Positions 40,559 through 51,557 of a DNA stretch of 64,000 bases are shown here, piece by piece (positions within the stretch are counted from its first letter, which is position 1; each line of letters begins with the position of its first letter). The stretch comes from Pseudonocardia sp. CNS-139 (GTDB lineage Bacteria; Actinomycetota; Actinomycetes; Mycobacteriales; Pseudonocardiaceae), in assembly GCA_001942415.1 (NCBI GenBank), contig MKJX01000195.1, forward strand, positions 1 through 64,000. The letters are read 5' to 3'. Below the pieces are notes generated by a model. The model had not been told where the DNA came from. It saw only the letters and a list, made by a program, of their open reading frames with translations, and searched no databases. The position numbers and the translations under genes are program-made.

Positions 40559-40623
40559 CCCGGCCGGCGAGCTCGCCGTTCTCGAGAACCGGCTCCGGAC
40601 GGAGCACGGCAGCGAGGAGGGCC

Positions 40624-40897
40624 TCAGCCCCCCGCGAACGGCGGCAGGACGTCCAGCGCGGCACCGTCGGGGAGCGAGAGGGTGCGGTCGCGCACGGCGA
40701 CCTCGTCGAGCAGGTAGCTGCACCGCGCGAGCACCCGGGCGAGCCCGGCGCGTGCCGGTCGGAGAGGGCGGCGACGGCGTCGTCGACCGTGCTGCCGGCC
40801 GGCAGCTCCAGCGGCTCGCTCTCGGCGCCCGCGCGGCGCGGGCCGCCGCGAAGTACCGGACGGTCACCGTGGTGACGGTCTGGGTGGTCACCCTCAT
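40624..40897 (-). CDS. moaD: Molybdopterin synthase sulfur carrier subunit (two frameshifts)
   Basis: A small ubiquitin-like protein that carries sulfur on its C-terminal Gly-Gly. The start MRVTTQTVTTVTVRYFAAAR and the end AALDVLPPFAGG are diagnostic. One base is missing near 40838 and one near 40755; with both added it has 91 residues. Its ATG overlaps the moaA stop (ATGA), so it is translated with moaA. Confidence 0.9.
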
Positions 40898-41953
40898 CCT
40901 CCGATCGCGCTCATCGGCCGGTCCGGCTGCAGGAAGCCGGGCTCGTCGATGCCGTGGCCGGCGAGTTTGCCCCACATGGCGGCGCGCCAGGCGTCGCGAT
41001 CTCCGTGTCCGGCGAACCGCCGCGCAGCATCGCCCGGAGGTCGGTCTCGGTGCGCGCGAACAGGCACGAGCGGACCTGCCCGTCGGCCGTGAGCCGGGTG
41101 CGGTCGCACGCCCCGCAGAAGGGGCGCGTCACCGACGCGATGATCCCGACGACGGCCGGCCCGCCGTCGACGAGCCAGCGTTCGGCCGGGGCGCCGCCGC
41201 GCTCGCCGGGGTCCGGGGTGAGGACGAAGTGGCCGGCCAGCCGCTCCATCACCTCGCCCGCGGTGATCATCTCGGAGCGCTCCCAGCCGTGCTGGGCGTC
41301 GAGCGGCATCTGCTCGATGAACCGCAGCTCGTAGCCCTGGTCGACGGCGAACCCCACCAGCGCGACGGCCTCGTCGTCGTTGACGCCGCGCAGCAGCACG
41401 CTGTTGATCTTGATGGGGCCCAGCCCGGCGGCGCGGGCGGCGGTCAGCCCGTCGAGCACGTCGGAGAGCCGGTCGCGACGGGTGATCGTCGCGAAGCGCT
41501 CGGGCCGCAGCGTGTCCATCGAGACGTTCAGCCGGTTGACACCCGCGGCGGCCAGCGCCTCCGCCCGGCGCGCGAGCCCGATCCCGTTGGTGGTCAGCGA
41601 GATGTCGGGGCGCGGCGTGAGCGCGGCGGACGCGGCGATCACGTCCTCCAGCCCGCGGCGCAGCAGCGGCTCGCCGCCGGTGAACCGCAGCTCGTGGACG
41701 CCGAGGTCGCGCACGGCGATGGTGATCAGCCGGACCAGCTCGTCGTCGGTGAGCTGGTCGGCGCGCGGCATCCAGTCGAGGCCCTCGGCCGGCATGCAGT
41801 AGGAGCAGCGGAGGTTGCACCGGTCGGTCAGCGAGATGCGCAGATCGGTGGCGACCGGCCGAACGTGTCGACGAGCCGGGGGTCGGCCGGGCGGGCCGGA
41901 TCCCGCGGGGCAGCCCGCCGCGCTGCGGGGAGGCCGAGTTCGGTAGCCGTCAC
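40894..41953 (-). CDS. moaA: GTP 3',8-cyclase, molybdopterin synthesis (two frameshifts)
   Basis: A radical-SAM enzyme for the first step of molybdenum cofactor synthesis. The N-terminal cluster motif is CNLRCSYC (preceded by DLRISLTDR), and the C-terminal second cluster is CGACDRTRLTADGQVRSC. ELRFTGGEPLLRRG and NVSMDTL are family motifs. One base is missing near 41850 and one near 41000; repaired length is 353 residues from the GTG at 41953, ending DRPMSAIGG. It would supply cofactor for the two molybdenum hydroxylases in this window. Confidence 0.95.
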
Positions 41954-42096
41954 GTGACGAGCGTAACCGTTCCGGGGGACCCTGAATCCCTGCTCCGACC
42001 TGCGGTGATGTACCTAACCGCGGATGCGGAGAAGATCAGTGTTTCGCTCCGTAACTGCGGATTCGCACGGCGTCGCAACGGGCAGTTGCGCGCCGA

Positions 42097-43301
42097 TCAG
42101 GAGTGCCGCCCCAGCTCCTGGCGCGCGACGGTCCGCAGGTGCACCTCGTCCGGGCCGTCCGCGAGCCGCAGCACGCGCGCCCACACGGAGAAGTAGGCGA
42201 GCGGGAAGTCGTCGCTCATCCCGGCCCCGCCGTGCACCTGGATCGCCCGGTCGATCACGGCCGACGCCATGCGCGGGCAGACGACCTTGATGGCGGCGAT
42301 CTCGGTGGCCGCGCCCTTCGCGCCGAACCGGTCGATCAGCCAGGCCGTCTTCAGCACGAGCAGCCGGGCCTGCTCCACCTCGATGCGCGACAGCGCGATC
42401 TGCTCGCGGACGACGCCCTGGTCGGCCAGCGGCCGCCCGAACGCGACCCGCGAGCTCGCCCGCCGCACCATCAGGTCGATGGCCCGCTCCGCCATCCCGA
42501 TCAGGCGCATGCAGTGGTGGATGCGGCCGGGGCCCAGGCGCGCCTGCGCGATCGTGAACCCGCCGCCCTCCTCGCCGAGCAGGTTCGACACCGGCACCCG
42601 GACGTCGTGGAAGGCCAGCTCGGAGTGCCCGTGCTGGTCCTGGTAGCCGAACGTCGGCAGGTGCCGCTCGATCTCCAGCCCCGGGGCGTCCCGCGGGACG
42701 AGCACCATCGACTGCTGCCGGTGCCTGGGCGCGTCCGGGTCGGTCTTGCCCATGACGATGAAGACCTTGCAGCGCTCGTCGGCGCTGCCCGAGATCCACC
42801 ACTTCCGCCCGCTGATCACGTACTCGTCGCCCTCGCGGCGGATGCGGGTCTGGATGTTCGTGGCGTCCGACGACGCGACGTCCGGCTCGGTCATGGCGAA
42901 CGCGGAGCGGATCTCGCCCGCCAGCAGCGGGGTGAGCCACTGCTCCTTCTGCTCGGGCGTGCCGAACAGGTGCAGCGTCTCCATGTTGCCGGTGTCCGGC
43001 GCCTGGCAGTTGATCGCCTCCGGCGCGATCACCGGCGACCAGCCCGAGACCTCCGCGACGGGCGCGTACTCCAGGTTCGACAGCCCGGAGACGCTCGGCA
43101 GGAACAGGTTCCACAGCCCGCGGGCCCGCGCCTCGGTCTTCAGCTCCTCGACCACCGGCGGCAGGTCCCACTCCTGCGGCGTGCCGCGGCGCTCGGCGCG
43201 GAACGCGTCGTAGACCGCTCGGCGGGCAGGATCCGCTCGTCGAGGAACGCGCGCATGCGCTTGACGTGGTCGGCAGCGGCGGCGCTGGGTTCGAAGTCCA
43301 C
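42097..43301 (-). CDS. Acyl-CoA dehydrogenase (frameshifted)
   Basis: A FAD-dependent enzyme of about 401 residues after one added base near 43218. The start is GTG at 43301 ([16 protein letters not shown]). Family signatures are [33 protein letters not shown], and [18 protein letters not shown]. It resembles the ACAD10/11-like long-chain group ([18 protein letters not shown]). It is divergent from the HTH-TOBE gene. Confidence 0.92.
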
Positions 43302-43368
43302 GTCCGGAGCCAACCACACCGGCCGGGCCACTGGCCGTACGCGCAGCTGCGTCCCTATTCTGCCGCTC

Positions 43369-43776
43369 GTGCCGCAGTTCAGGATCTCGGACGCCGCCCG
43401 GCTGCTCGGCGTCAGCGACGACACCGTCCGCCGCTGGGTGGACGCCGGCGCGCTGCCCGTGCACGCCGACGCGTCGAACCGGAAGGTGGTCGACGGGGCT
43501 GCGCTCGCCGCGTTCGCCCGGGAGCACGCCAGCGCCGCCCCGGACCCGTCCGACGTGCAGAGCTCGGCGCGCAACCGGCTGGTCGGGCTGGTCACCGCGG
43601 TGGTCTCGGACCGCGTCATGGCCCAGGTCGAGATGCAGTGCGGGCCGCACCGGATCGTCTCGCTGATGTCGAGCGAGGCCGTTCGCGAGATGGCGCTGGA
43701 GCCCGGGTCGCTCGCGGTCGCCGTGATCAAGTCGACGACGGTCGTGGTGGAGACCCCGGGCGCCGGCTCGCCGTGA
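43369..43776 (+). CDS. HTH-TOBE molybdate-responsive DNA-binding protein
   Basis: An intact 135-residue protein. Residues 1-60 are a MerR/excisionase-like helix-turn-helix ([36 protein letters not shown]). Residues 70-130 are a TOBE/Mop molybdate-binding domain ([36 protein letters not shown]). This architecture is standard for actinobacterial molybdate-uptake loci. The stop overlaps the modB start. Confidence 0.92.
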   Translation: MPQFRISDAARLLGVSDDTVRRWVDAGALPVHADASNRKVVDGAALAAFAREHASAAPDPSDVQSSARNRLVGLVTAVVSDRVMAQVEMQCGPHRIVSLMSSEAVREMALEPGSLAVAVIKSTTVVVETPGAGSP

Positions 43777-44596
43777 CCGCTCCGCCCGCCGTCCGGCGCG
43801 ACGACCACCGCGCCGGGGTCGCGCTGCCCGGGTTCATCTGGGTGCCGGCGACGCTGGGGTTCGCGCTCATCGCGCTGCCCGTCGTCGGGCTCGCGGTCCG
43901 CACCGACTGGCCGCGGCTGCCCGAGCTGCTGCTCAGCGAGTCGGCGCTGGACGCGCTGCGGCTCTCGCTGGAGACCGCCACGGCCTCGACGCTGCTGTGC
44001 ATCCTGCTCGGCGGCCCGCTGGCGGTGGTGCTCGCCCGCGGCCGGGTCCGCGGCCTGCGGGTGCTGCGGTCGCTGGTACTGCTGCCGCTCGTGCTGCCCC
44101 CGGTGGTCGGCGGGCTCGCGCTGCTGTTCCTGCTCGGGCGCACCGGGCTCATCGGGCGCGGGCTGAACCTCGCGTTCGGCATCACGATCCCGTTCACCTC
44201 GCGTCGGTGGTGCTCGCGCAGACGTTCGTCGCGATGCCGTTCCTCGTCGTGAGCCTGGAGGGCGCGCTGCGCACGGCCGGGCAGCGCTACGAGGACGTCG
44301 CGGCGACGCTCGGCGCGTCGCCGGGCCTGGCGTTCCGGCGGGTCACCGTGCCGCTGGTGCTGCCCGGGCTGGCGTCCGGCGCGGTGCTGGCCTTCGCCCG
44401 CTGCCTCGGCGAGTTCGGCGCGACGATCGCGTTCGCCGGAAGCCTGCAGGGCACGACTCGCACCCTGCCGCTGCTCGTCTACCTCGAACGCGAGTCGGAC
44501 GTCGACGCGGCGATCGCGCTCTCGCTGCTGCTGGTCGTCGTGGCCGTCCTCGTGATCGCGGTGGCCCGGCCGCGGACGGTCGAGGGGATGCGATGA
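43773..44596 (+). CDS. modB: Molybdate ABC transporter permease (frameshifted)
   Basis: Membrane subunit of the molybdate importer; about 274 residues after one added base near 44203. Start by GTGA overlap ([20 protein letters not shown]). The permease EAA-loop is [21 protein letters not shown], followed by [16 protein letters not shown], typical of ModB. It has about five or six helices. The usual substrate-binding gene modA is not between the regulator and modB. Confidence 0.93.
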
Positions 44597-45692
44597 GCAC
44601 GGCCGCCGGCTCGACGCGCGGATGGTCGTGCGGCGGGAGACCTTCACGCTGGACGTCGCGCTGACCGTCGAGCCCGGTCAGGTGCTCGCGGTGCTGGGTC
44701 CGAACGGCGCGGGCAAGTCGACGCTGCTCGGCGTGCTCTCCGGGCTGCTGCGGCCGGACCAGGGCCACGTCCGGGTCGGCGAGACCGTGGTCACCGACGT
44801 CGCGGCCGGGGTGCACGTGCCGCCGCACCGGCGCGGGGTCGGCCTGATGGCCCAGCAGGCCCTGCTGTTCCCGCATCTCACGGCGCTGGGCAACGTCGCG
44901 TTCGGGCCGCGGGCGCACGGCGTGCCGCGGCGCGCGGCCGAGCAGCGGGCCCGTGAGCTGCTCGCCGACGTCGACGTGGGCGAGCTGGCCGACCGGCGCC
45001 CGGCCCGCATGTCCGGCGGGCAGCAGCAGCGGGTCGCGCTGGCCCGCGCGCTGGCCCCGCGGCCGGACCTCCTGCTGCTCGACGAGCCGCTCGCCGCGCT
45101 CGACGTCGACGCGACCCCGGCGATGCGCGCGCTCCTGCGCCGGGTGATCCGGGCGGCCGGGCAGACCGCTGTGCTCGTCACGCACTCCGCCCTCGACGCG
45201 CTCGTGCTCGCCGACCAGGTCGTCGTGCTGACCGGCGGCCGGCTCGTCGAGCAGGGCCCGACCCGGGAGGTGCTGGGCCGCCCGCGCACGGCGTTCACGG
45301 CCCGGATCGCCGGGCTCGACCTGGTGCCCGGCGCGGTCGCCGACGGCGGGCTGCTGGCCCCGGACGGCACGGTCGTCGCCGGGCGGGTGGACGGGGCGGT
45401 GCCCGGCGAGCCGGCGGTCGCGGTCTTCCCGCCGAGCGCGGTGGCGGTGTTCCCGGAACCCCCGAAGGGCAGCCCGCGCAACGTGCTGCCGGTGCGTCTC
45501 GCGACGGTCGAGCCGCGGGGCGACGTCGTGCGGCTGCGCGCCGCTCCGGCGCCCGGGGGCCCGCCGTGGGTGGACGGGCTCGCGGCCGACGTCACCCCGG
45601 CCGCGGTCGCGGACCTCGGGGTCGAGCCGGGCGCGGAGCTGTGGTTCGTGGTGAAGGCGACGGAGGTGCAGGTCTACCCCGGCGGGGCGTGA
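44593..45692 (+). CDS. modC: Molybdate ABC transporter ATPase (frameshifted near start)
   Basis: ATPase of the molybdate importer. The ATG at 44593 overlaps the modB stop; one base is missing near 44610, after which the frame reads [19 protein letters not shown]. Walker A is GPNGAGKST, the signature [15 protein letters not shown], Walker [13 protein letters not shown], and a C-terminal TOBE domain starts around residue 295 ([19 protein letters not shown]). Repaired length is 366 residues. Confidence 0.93.
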
Positions 45693-45770
45693 GTTCGTCA
45701 CACGGGAAACATCTGTCACTCCAGCCCCGATCGTGTCTCTGTTCCCACCGGCACCACGCTCGTAGCGTCG

Positions 45771-46942
45771 GTGATCGTGAGGCGGTTCCTCCTGCGTGCC
45801 GTGCCTGCGGCGATCGCGCTGCAGCTCCTGGGCGGGCTCGCCGCGCCGGGCACGGCCGCGGCGGCCGGGACCACCGCCGTCGACTACGTCGTGCACGCCC
45901 GCTCGCCGCAGGTCGCGACCGAGGTGGCCGCCGAGCTGGGGGTGCGGCCGACCGTCACGTTCGACCGGGCCTTCGCCGGGTTCGCCGCCCAGCTGCGCCG
46001 CGACCAGGTCGACCGGATCCGCAAGCGGGACGGCGTGCTCGGGGTGGAGCTGGACCGGCGCGTCACGCCGCTGGAGCCGAGCCGGCGCCGCAACCTCAGC
46101 CTGACCGAGGCCACCCAGCCGGACCCGCCGAACTGGGGCTCGACCGCATCGACCAGCGCGTCCTGCCGCTCGACCACAGCTACACCGCGAACGCGACCGG
46201 CGCGGGCGTCACCGTCTACGTGCTGGACACCGGCGTCGACGCGGCCCACCGGCAGTTCGGCGGCCGCGCGAGCCTCGTCGCCAACACCGTCGACGACGTG
46301 GGCGGCGACTGCGACGGGCACGGCACGGTCGTCGCCGGGATCGCCGCCTCGCAGGACTCCGGCGTGGCCAAGCAGGCCCGCGTCGAGGCGGTCAAGGTGC
46401 TCGACTGCTCCGGCGCCGGCACGCTGTCGTCGCTGCTCGCGGGCGTGGACTACGTGGCGAGGCACCACAGCGGGCCGTCCGTCGCGGTGATGTCGTGGAG
46501 CTACGGCCCGTCGGACGTGCTGGTCGCGGCCGTGGAGTCGCTCGTGCGGCAGGGCGTGTTCGTGGCCGCGTCGGCCGGCAACTCCGGCGCGGAGGACTGC
46601 GGGGTGGCCCCGCGGGCGGCGCGGGGCGTGCTCGTCGTCGCGAACTCGACGATCGACGACCGGCGCGCCACCAGCTCGTCCACCGGCGCGTGCGTGGACC
46701 TCTACGCCCCCGGCACCAGCATCGTCGCCCCCGTCCCGGGCGGGCGGACGGCGTCGTACACGGGCACGTCGATGGCCGCCCCGCACGCGGCGGGCGTGGC
46801 CGCGCTCTACAAGCAGACGTTCGGCGACGCCCCGAGCGACGTGGTCGAGCGGTGGATCGTCGGCCACGCGACGCCCGGGGTGGTCGCGGGCGGGGACACC
46901 GGCGGCACGCCGGACCTGCTGCTCAACACCGGCGGGCTGTGA
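45771..46942 (+). CDS. Secreted subtilisin-like serine protease, S8 (frameshifted)
   Basis: A subtilase of 390 residues after one added base near 46140. It has a signal peptide (RRFLLRAVPAAIALQLLGGL), an inhibitor I9 propeptide (VDYVVHARSPQVATEVAAEL) and the peptidase domain. The triad is Asp in VYVLDTGVDAAH, His in DGHGTVVAG and Ser in GTSMAAPHAAG. It resembles proteinase-K-like secreted enzymes of actinomycetes. The GTG at 45771 is used; another in-frame GTG lies six bases later. It is followed by palindrome copy 3. Confidence 0.93.
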
Positions 46943-46967
46943 GCTCGTCCGATCGCCCCGACCCCAC

Positions 46968-47022
46968 TTGCAGCAAAGCCACCCCCACGCAGCCAGGCTG
47001 CATGAGGGTGGCTTTGCTGCAA
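46968..47022. repeat. 55-bp palindromic repeat, copy 3
   Basis: The same 20-bp arms as copies 1 and 2, with one change in the left arm. The 15-base loop is itself partly palindromic (GCAGCC-A-GGCTGC), so the dyad continues through the centre. It lies 25 bases after the subtilase stop and directly abuts a second hairpin at 47023. Confidence 0.9.
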
Positions 47023-47080
47023 GTCGGGTCCTTCCGGGCATGATGTGTCTGGCACCACACTTCGCCCGGAAGGACCCGAC
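47023..47080 (+). promoter_or_regulatory. 17-bp perfect hairpin covering the ribosome site of the acyl-CoA synthetase gene
   Basis: GTCGGGTCCTTCCGGGC (47023-47039) pairs perfectly with GCCCGGAAGGACCCGAC (47064-47080) across a 24-base loop. The loop holds a short inner GTGT/ACAC pairing. The right arm contains GGAAGGA (47068-47074), the likely Shine-Dalgarno for the GTG at 47084. A folded mRNA would hide it. It may be a translational switch or, at DNA level, an operator. Confidence 0.65.
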
Positions 47081-47083
47081 GCC

Positions 47084-48743
47084 GTGTCCACTCCCGCACC
47101 CGCCCTCCCGTCGTACGCGTCGGGCACGTCCGACGTCCCGCTGCTCGGCGACACGATCGGCGACAACCTCGACCGCACCGCCGCCGCGCACGCCGGCCGG
47201 GAGGCGCTGGTCGACGTGCCGAGCGGGCGCCGCTGGACCTACCACGAGCTGCGGGACGACGTCGACACCGTGGCGATGGGGCTGGTCGCGGCCGGGGTCG
47301 AGAAGGGCGACCGGGTGGGGATCTGGGCGCCGAACGTCGCGGAGTGGACGCTCGTGCAGTACGCGACGGCCAAGATCGGCGCGATCCTGGTGAACATCAA
47401 CCCGGCCTACCGCACCCACGAGCTGGAGTTCGTGCTCAACCAGGCCGGGGTCGCGGTGCTGGTGGCGGCCACGGCGTTCAAGACGTCGGACTACGCGGGG
47501 ATGATCGAGCAGGTGCGGCCGCGGTGCCCGGCGCTGCGCCAGGTGGTCCTGCTCGGCACGCCCGCCTGGGACGAGCTGCTGGCCGCCGGCCGCGCGGGCG
47601 ACCGGGAGGAGCTGGCGCGGCGGCAGTCCCGGCTCTCGCCCGACGACCCGATCAACATCCAGTACACGTCGGGCACCACGGGCTTCCCGAAGGGCGCGAC
47701 GCTCTCGCACCACAACATCCTCAACAACGGCTACTTCGTCGGGCGCCTCTGCGGCTACACCCCGGACGACCGGGTCTGCATCCCGGTGCCCTTCTACCAC
47801 TGCTTCGGCATGGTGATGGGCAACCTCGGCTGCACCACGAACGGCGCCACCATGGTCGTCCCGGGCCCCGGGTTCGACCCGAAGGCGACGCTGGCGGCGG
47901 TCGCGCAGGAGCGCTGCACGTCGCTCTACGGCGTGCCGACGATGTTCATCGCGGAGCTGAACGACCCCGACTTCGAGTCCTTCGACCTCTCGTCGCTGCG
48001 CACCGGGATCATGGCCGGCTCGCCGTGCCCGGTGGAGATCATGAAGCAGGTCGTGGACCGGATGGGCATGACCGAGGTGACCATCTGCTACGGCATGACG
48101 GAGACGTCGCCGGTCTCGACGCAGACCCGCGCGGACGACTCGCTGGAGCGGCGCGTCTCCACGGTCGACGGTGCACCCGCACGTCGAGGTCAAGGTCGTC
48201 GACCCGGGGAGCGGGTTGACGCTGCCCCGCGGCGAGCCGGGCGAGCTGTGCACCCGCGGCTACTCGGTGATGCTCGGCTACTGGGACGAGCCGGACAAGA
48301 CGGCGGAGGCGATCGACCAGGCCCGCTGGATGCACACCGGCGACCTGGGCGTCATGGACGCCGACGGCTACGTCAACATCACCGGCCGGATCAAGGACAT
48401 GGTCATCCGGGGCGGGGAGAACATCTACCCGCGGGAGATCGAGGAGTTCCTCTACACCCACCCGGACGTCGTCGACGCGCAGGTCGTGGGCGTGCCCGAC
48501 GCGAAGTACGGCGAGGAGCTGTGCGCCTGGGTGACGCTGCGGGACGGCGCGGCCGCGCTCACCGCCGCCGACGTGCGCACGTTCGCGACGGGCAAGCTCG
48601 CGCACTACAAGATCCCGCGCTACGTGGTGGTCGTCGACGGGTTCCCGATGACCGTCACCGGCAAGGTCCGGAAGGTCGAGATGCGCAGGACGAGCGTCGA
48701 GATGCTCGGTCTCGGCGCCGCCGCGGCGGTCCGCAACGCCTGA
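47084..48743 (+). CDS. Acyl-CoA synthetase (AMP-binding, FadD-like) (frameshifted)
   Basis: Activates a carboxylic acid as acyl-AMP and then acyl-CoA. The start is the GTG at 47084 ([17 protein letters not shown]). The AMP motif is [20 protein letters not shown]; later signatures are [13 protein letters not shown] and [22 protein letters not shown], with catalytic Lys in [10 protein letters not shown]. Frames shift near 48165-48172, where about two bases seem missing; repaired length is about 553 residues. It resembles medium-chain fatty-acid CoA ligases. The hairpin over its ribosome site suggests post-transcriptional control. Confidence 0.92.
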
Positions 48744-48977
48744 CACGGCGCCATCCTCAGGTCGTTACGGGATCGGAGCGTCCCGCGACGAACGTCCGCT
48801 AGCCGGTCGCCTTTGGCGGCTGCGCAGAGCGGTCCGTCCGGTCTAGGGTGGTGCCCACGCGTCCCGGTGTCGCTCGAAGGCCGACCAAGTGGCGGTCCAC
48901 GGCGTCGGGGCGCGTTCGTCGTGCGGCCCACCGCGGCGCCGCACGACGCAGGGTCTATCGAGGAACGGGTGAACAGG

Positions 48978-49364
48978 GTGCCGACCGGCAGGGTCAAGTG
49001 GTACGACGCCGAAAAGGGCTTCGGGTTCCTCGCTCAGGACGGCGGCGAGGACGTCTACGTCCGCAAGGCCGCGTTGCCGGCGGGGGTGCAGGCGCTCAAG
49101 GCGGGCCAGCGCGTCGAGTTCGGGATGGCCGAGGGCCGCCGCGGCCCGCAGGCCCTCCAGGTACGCCTGGTCGACACGCCGCCGTCCGTCGTCGAGGCCA
49201 CCCGCCGGCCCGCCGAGGACCTGCACAGCCTCATCGAGGACATGATCCGGCTGCTCGAGACGAAGGTGCAGCCCGACCTGCGCCGCGGCCGCTACCCCGA
49301 CCGCCGCACCTGCAAGCTCGCCGCCGAGGTCGTGCGGGCCGTCGCCCGCGACCTGGACGGTTAG
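48978..49364 (+). CDS. Cold-shock-domain protein with C-terminal helical extension
   Basis: An intact 128-residue protein. Residues 1-65 are a cold-shock domain with RNP-like motifs ([30 protein letters not shown]). The extra C-terminal 60 residues ([38 protein letters not shown]) are helical and typical of the larger actinobacterial CspB-like family. The GTG at 48978 is chosen over 48969 because GAGGAA lies at a better distance and relatives begin [10 protein letters not shown]. Confidence 0.92.
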   Translation: MPTGRVKWYDAEKGFGFLAQDGGEDVYVRKAALPAGVQALKAGQRVEFGMAEGRRGPQALQVRLVDTPPSVVEATRRPAEDLHSLIEDMIRLLETKVQPDLRRGRYPDRRTCKLAAEVVRAVARDLDG

Positions 49365-49845
49365 CCGCCGCTCGTCGTCAGCACCCAGCTCGCCCGGATC
49401 GGGAACTCGACCTCCCCGCTCTCCGGGTTGATCTGCGGCGGGGGCCCGTACTGCTGCACCTGCGCGGTCAGCAGGCGGGCGCCGGGTCGGGCAGCTCCAA
49501 CGTCCAGATGCTGCGCTCGGCCGCCCCGAAGACGGGGCTGCGCTGGTCGTCCTGCACGCCGGCCGCGTCGCGGAAGCTGAAGACCACCTGCCACGGGGTC
49601 TGCGCGACCGCGTCCGGCACCGTGACCTGCAGCGGGGTGCCGGGCGGCACCGCCAGCTCGACGGGTGCGGCGGCGTCGGCCGAGCAGTCGGTCAGCGCGA
49701 TGTCGCAGTACTGCGTGGGCCGGGCGACGACGGACGCGCCGCCGGCCGCGAACGTCACCTCGGGCGGGGCGCTGCCGCACCCGGCGAGCAGCCCGGCGGC
49801 CGCGAGGACCGGGAGCAGGCGACCCACGAGCTGACGACGACGCAC
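49361..49845 (-). CDS. DUF2771 family lipoprotein (frameshifted)
   Basis: A 161-residue predicted lipoprotein with lipobox LLAGC ([20 protein letters not shown] then Cys). The DUF2771 body contains [20 protein letters not shown] and [19 protein letters not shown], and the end [16 protein letters not shown]. One base is missing near 49480. It lies 23 bases downstream of an MFS gene in the same direction and is convergent with the cold-shock gene (four-base overlap). Function unknown. Confidence 0.85.
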
Positions 49846-49868
49846 GCCGTCACCCTACGGACGCCCGG

Positions 49869-51531
49869 TCAGCTCCCCGTACGGGCCGGTTCGGTCGGCG
49901 GCTCGGCGGCCGCCCGGCGCCGCAGCGACGGCAGCATGCTGCGGCCGCGCACGACCAGCACGGTCTGCGTGCCGACCACCGCGACGATGCCCGCGATCAC
50001 GGTGAACCCGATCCAGAACGTGAAGTGCGGCAGCAGCACGCCGAGCGCGCCGCCGAACACCCACGCGAGCTGCAGGACCGTCTCCGAACGCCCGAACGCG
50101 GACGCCCGCGACTCCTCCGGCAGGTCACGCTGGATCACGGCGTCGAGGCAGACCTTGGCCAGCGCGCTGGACGCGGCCCCGACCAGCCCGACCAGCGCGG
50201 CCGTCGCGATGCCCGGGAGCACCGCGGCGACGATGCAGGCGGCGAGCGCCGCGCCGATGCACGAGACGATGATCGTGTCCGGGTGCCCGAACTGCCGGCG
50301 GGAGCCGACGCCGTTGCCGGCGAACGAGCCGATCGCGGCCGCCGCGCCGACGATGCCGATGAGCACGAGCTGCTGGGCCGGGTCGGCCTCGCTCTGCTCC
50401 CGCACGACGAACGCGACGAACAGCGTGAGGAACCCGGTGACGATGCGGATCGCCGAGTTGCCCCACAGCCCGACCGCCACCCCGCGGCCCATCGGGCGGC
50501 GCCTGCCGCGGCCGGTGTTGCGCAGCGCGGCGGGCACCTCGCCCTCGGTGGACTCCACCCAGCCCGGGATGCGCAGGCAGAGCCAGGTGCCGGCGATGCC
50601 CAGCACGGCGGTGAAGAAGAGGGCGCCCGGCGAGCCCCACAGTGCGGCGACGCCGGCCGCGATCCCGCCGAAGACACCGGCCGCGGCCAGCCCGAACGCG
50701 GTGAGCCGGGAGTTGGTGGTGACCAGCGTGATCGCGCTCGGCAGCACCCGCGGGGTGACGGCCGCCTTGAGCACGGAGAACGACTTGCTCAGCACCAGCG
50801 TGCCGAGCGCGGCCGGGTACAGCAGCCACGTGTCGTAGTTGAACGCCATCACGACCGCGAGCAGCGCGCGTCCGGCGAACGAGACGGCGAGCGCGGCCCG
50901 CCTGCCGCGCTGCAGCCGGTCGAGCAGCGGCCCGATCACCGGCGCGACCACGGCGAACGGCGCCACGGTGATCAGCAGGTACAGCGCGACGTTGGTGCGG
51001 CTCTCCGCGGTGGCGGCCGCGAAGAAGAGCGTGTTGGCCAGCGCGACGGCCACGGCGGCGTCGACCGCGGAGCTCATCATCGTGGCGTAGGTGAGGGCGG
51101 TGAGCCCGGAGCGGTCGGCGCCGTCCGCGGTGGCGGCCCGGCGGAACGCCCGGATCCCGCTCTCCGTGATCTGCCGCCCGCGCATCGCCGCGACGCGCGT
51201 GACGGTCAGCTTGCGGGGCATCCGCGGGGTCGGCCGCTCGTCGTCGGACGGGCGCGGAGCGGGGGGCTCGGGTTCGGCAGGCGGGGGCTCGGCGGCTTCC
51301 GGCTCGGGCGTGCGTTCGGCGGGCGGCGGGCGCAGTCGCGGGGCGGCGGGACGCGGCGGTGCACCGACGGGTCGTAGTCGGGGTCGTCCTGCCAGGGGTA
51401 GCGGCGCTGGGTGGGCGGCGCGGCGACGTCGGACCGGGTCTCGCCCTCGGCGGTGGCCCAGCTGCGGGCGCGCCGCGGTCGCGGCGGGGAGGAGGCGGCT
51501 CGGGCGGTACCACGCTCCCATTCTGGCCCAT
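49869..51531 (-). CDS. MFS transporter with long disordered N-terminus (frameshifted)
   Basis: The membrane domain starts around TALTYATMMSSAVDAAVAVA and has about 12 helices to LLPHFTFWIGFTVIAG, ending RRRAAAEPPTEPARTGS. The first 130 residues are Pro/Arg/Glu-rich and likely cytoplasmic. The start is ATG at 51531 (MGQNGSVVPPEPPP), with two base losses near 51490 and 51355; total about 554 residues. It probably co-transcribes with the DUF2771 lipoprotein. Substrate unknown. Confidence 0.82.
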
Positions 51532-51557
51532 CCGGGACGCCGTCGGCTGGTGCTCGG

